A DNA stretch of 5,688 nucleotides, taken from positions 1 through 5,688 of the forward strand of contig CALKAJ010000316.1 of NCBI GenBank assembly GCA_937983305.1, given 5' to 3'. The notes beneath the pieces are model-generated. The model did no database searches, had not been told where the DNA came from, and saw only the letters and a program-made list of their open reading frames with translations. How positions within the stretch are numbered: the first letter of the stretch is position 1; each line of letters opens with the position of its first letter. Below are positions 5,641 through 5,688 of this stretch, in pieces. This DNA comes from an uncultured Ignavibacteriota bacterium. Its GTDB lineage: Bacteria > Bacteroidota > Ignavibacteria > Tepidaquicellales > Tepidaquicellaceae. The position numbers and the translations under genes were made by a program.

Positions 5641-5688
5641 AGATCGGAAGAGCACACGTCTGAACTCCAGTCACGAATCACCATCTCG
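5641..5688 (+). other. Illumina TruSeq adapter read-through (artefact)
   Basis: From 5641 the sequence begins AGATCGGAAGAGCACACG and continues through position 5674 as the 34-base TruSeq read-1 adapter. Then come eight bases GAATCACC (5675-5682), in the position of a sample index, and ATCTCG (5683-5688), which begins the constant part after the index. This is not genomic DNA. The biological sequence ends at about 5640. Confidence 0.98.

Noticed and set aside
5446..5655. Minus-strand open frame near the right end
   Set aside because: Its start codon and first residues are encoded by adapter sequence, and the rest overlaps the DUF2461 gene; it is an artefact.

Overview
The window is AT-rich, bacterial, densely coded DNA read with the standard bacterial code. 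The gene families (a CADD/TenA-like oxygenase-fold protein, an AAA_14/DUF4143 ATPase, a WYL regulator, a sphingomyelin-synthase-like PAP2 protein, DUF2461), the very AT-rich spacers and the mixed use of Shine-Dalgarno sites would fit a Bacteroidota/Ignavibacteriota-type (FCB group) genome. That placement is an inference only; there is no rRNA or marker gene here. The last 48 bases are Illumina TruSeq adapter sequence, so this is probably a complete short contig whose right end is an artefact, with the left-hand gene cut by the contig edge.

Layout. 1-209 (minus): N-terminal part of a PPP-family metallophosphatase. 210-416: a regulatory spacer between divergent genes, with clustered TGAGAA/TTCTCA half-sites, a sigma70-like promoter, and a 20-bp inverted copy of the sequence around the phosphatase start codon. 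417-995 (plus): an unrecognised 192-aa protein, closed by a strong intrinsic terminator (1020-1047). 1046-1915 (minus): HTH-WYL transcriptional regulator. 1916-2066: AT-rich divergent intergenic region. 2067-2621 (plus): 184-aa protein related to Chlamydia CADD, the self-sacrificing p-aminobenzoate synthase. 2622-2747: about two and a half copies of a 33-bp tandem repeat ending at the next gene. 2748-4094 (plus): AAA_14/DUF4143 ATPase. 4095-4272: spacer with no gene seen. 4273-4893 and 4901-5554 (plus): a two-gene unit of PAP2_C membrane phosphatase/phosphotransferase and DUF2461 protein, 7 bp apart. 5555-5640: short untranslated stretch. 5641-5688: adapter.

How the genes may work together. 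No single pathway links the window. The clearest possible regulatory pair is the WYL regulator and the divergent CADD-like enzyme, sharing 151 bp of promoter region. The PAP2 and DUF2461 genes look co-transcribed. The most interesting gene is the CADD-like one. By motif alignment it keeps residues matching the sacrificial Tyr and Lys of CADD, but its last metal-binding helix does not have the usual H-x3-D-x2-H register. I do not see a defence system, CRISPR array, insertion sequence or RNA gene.
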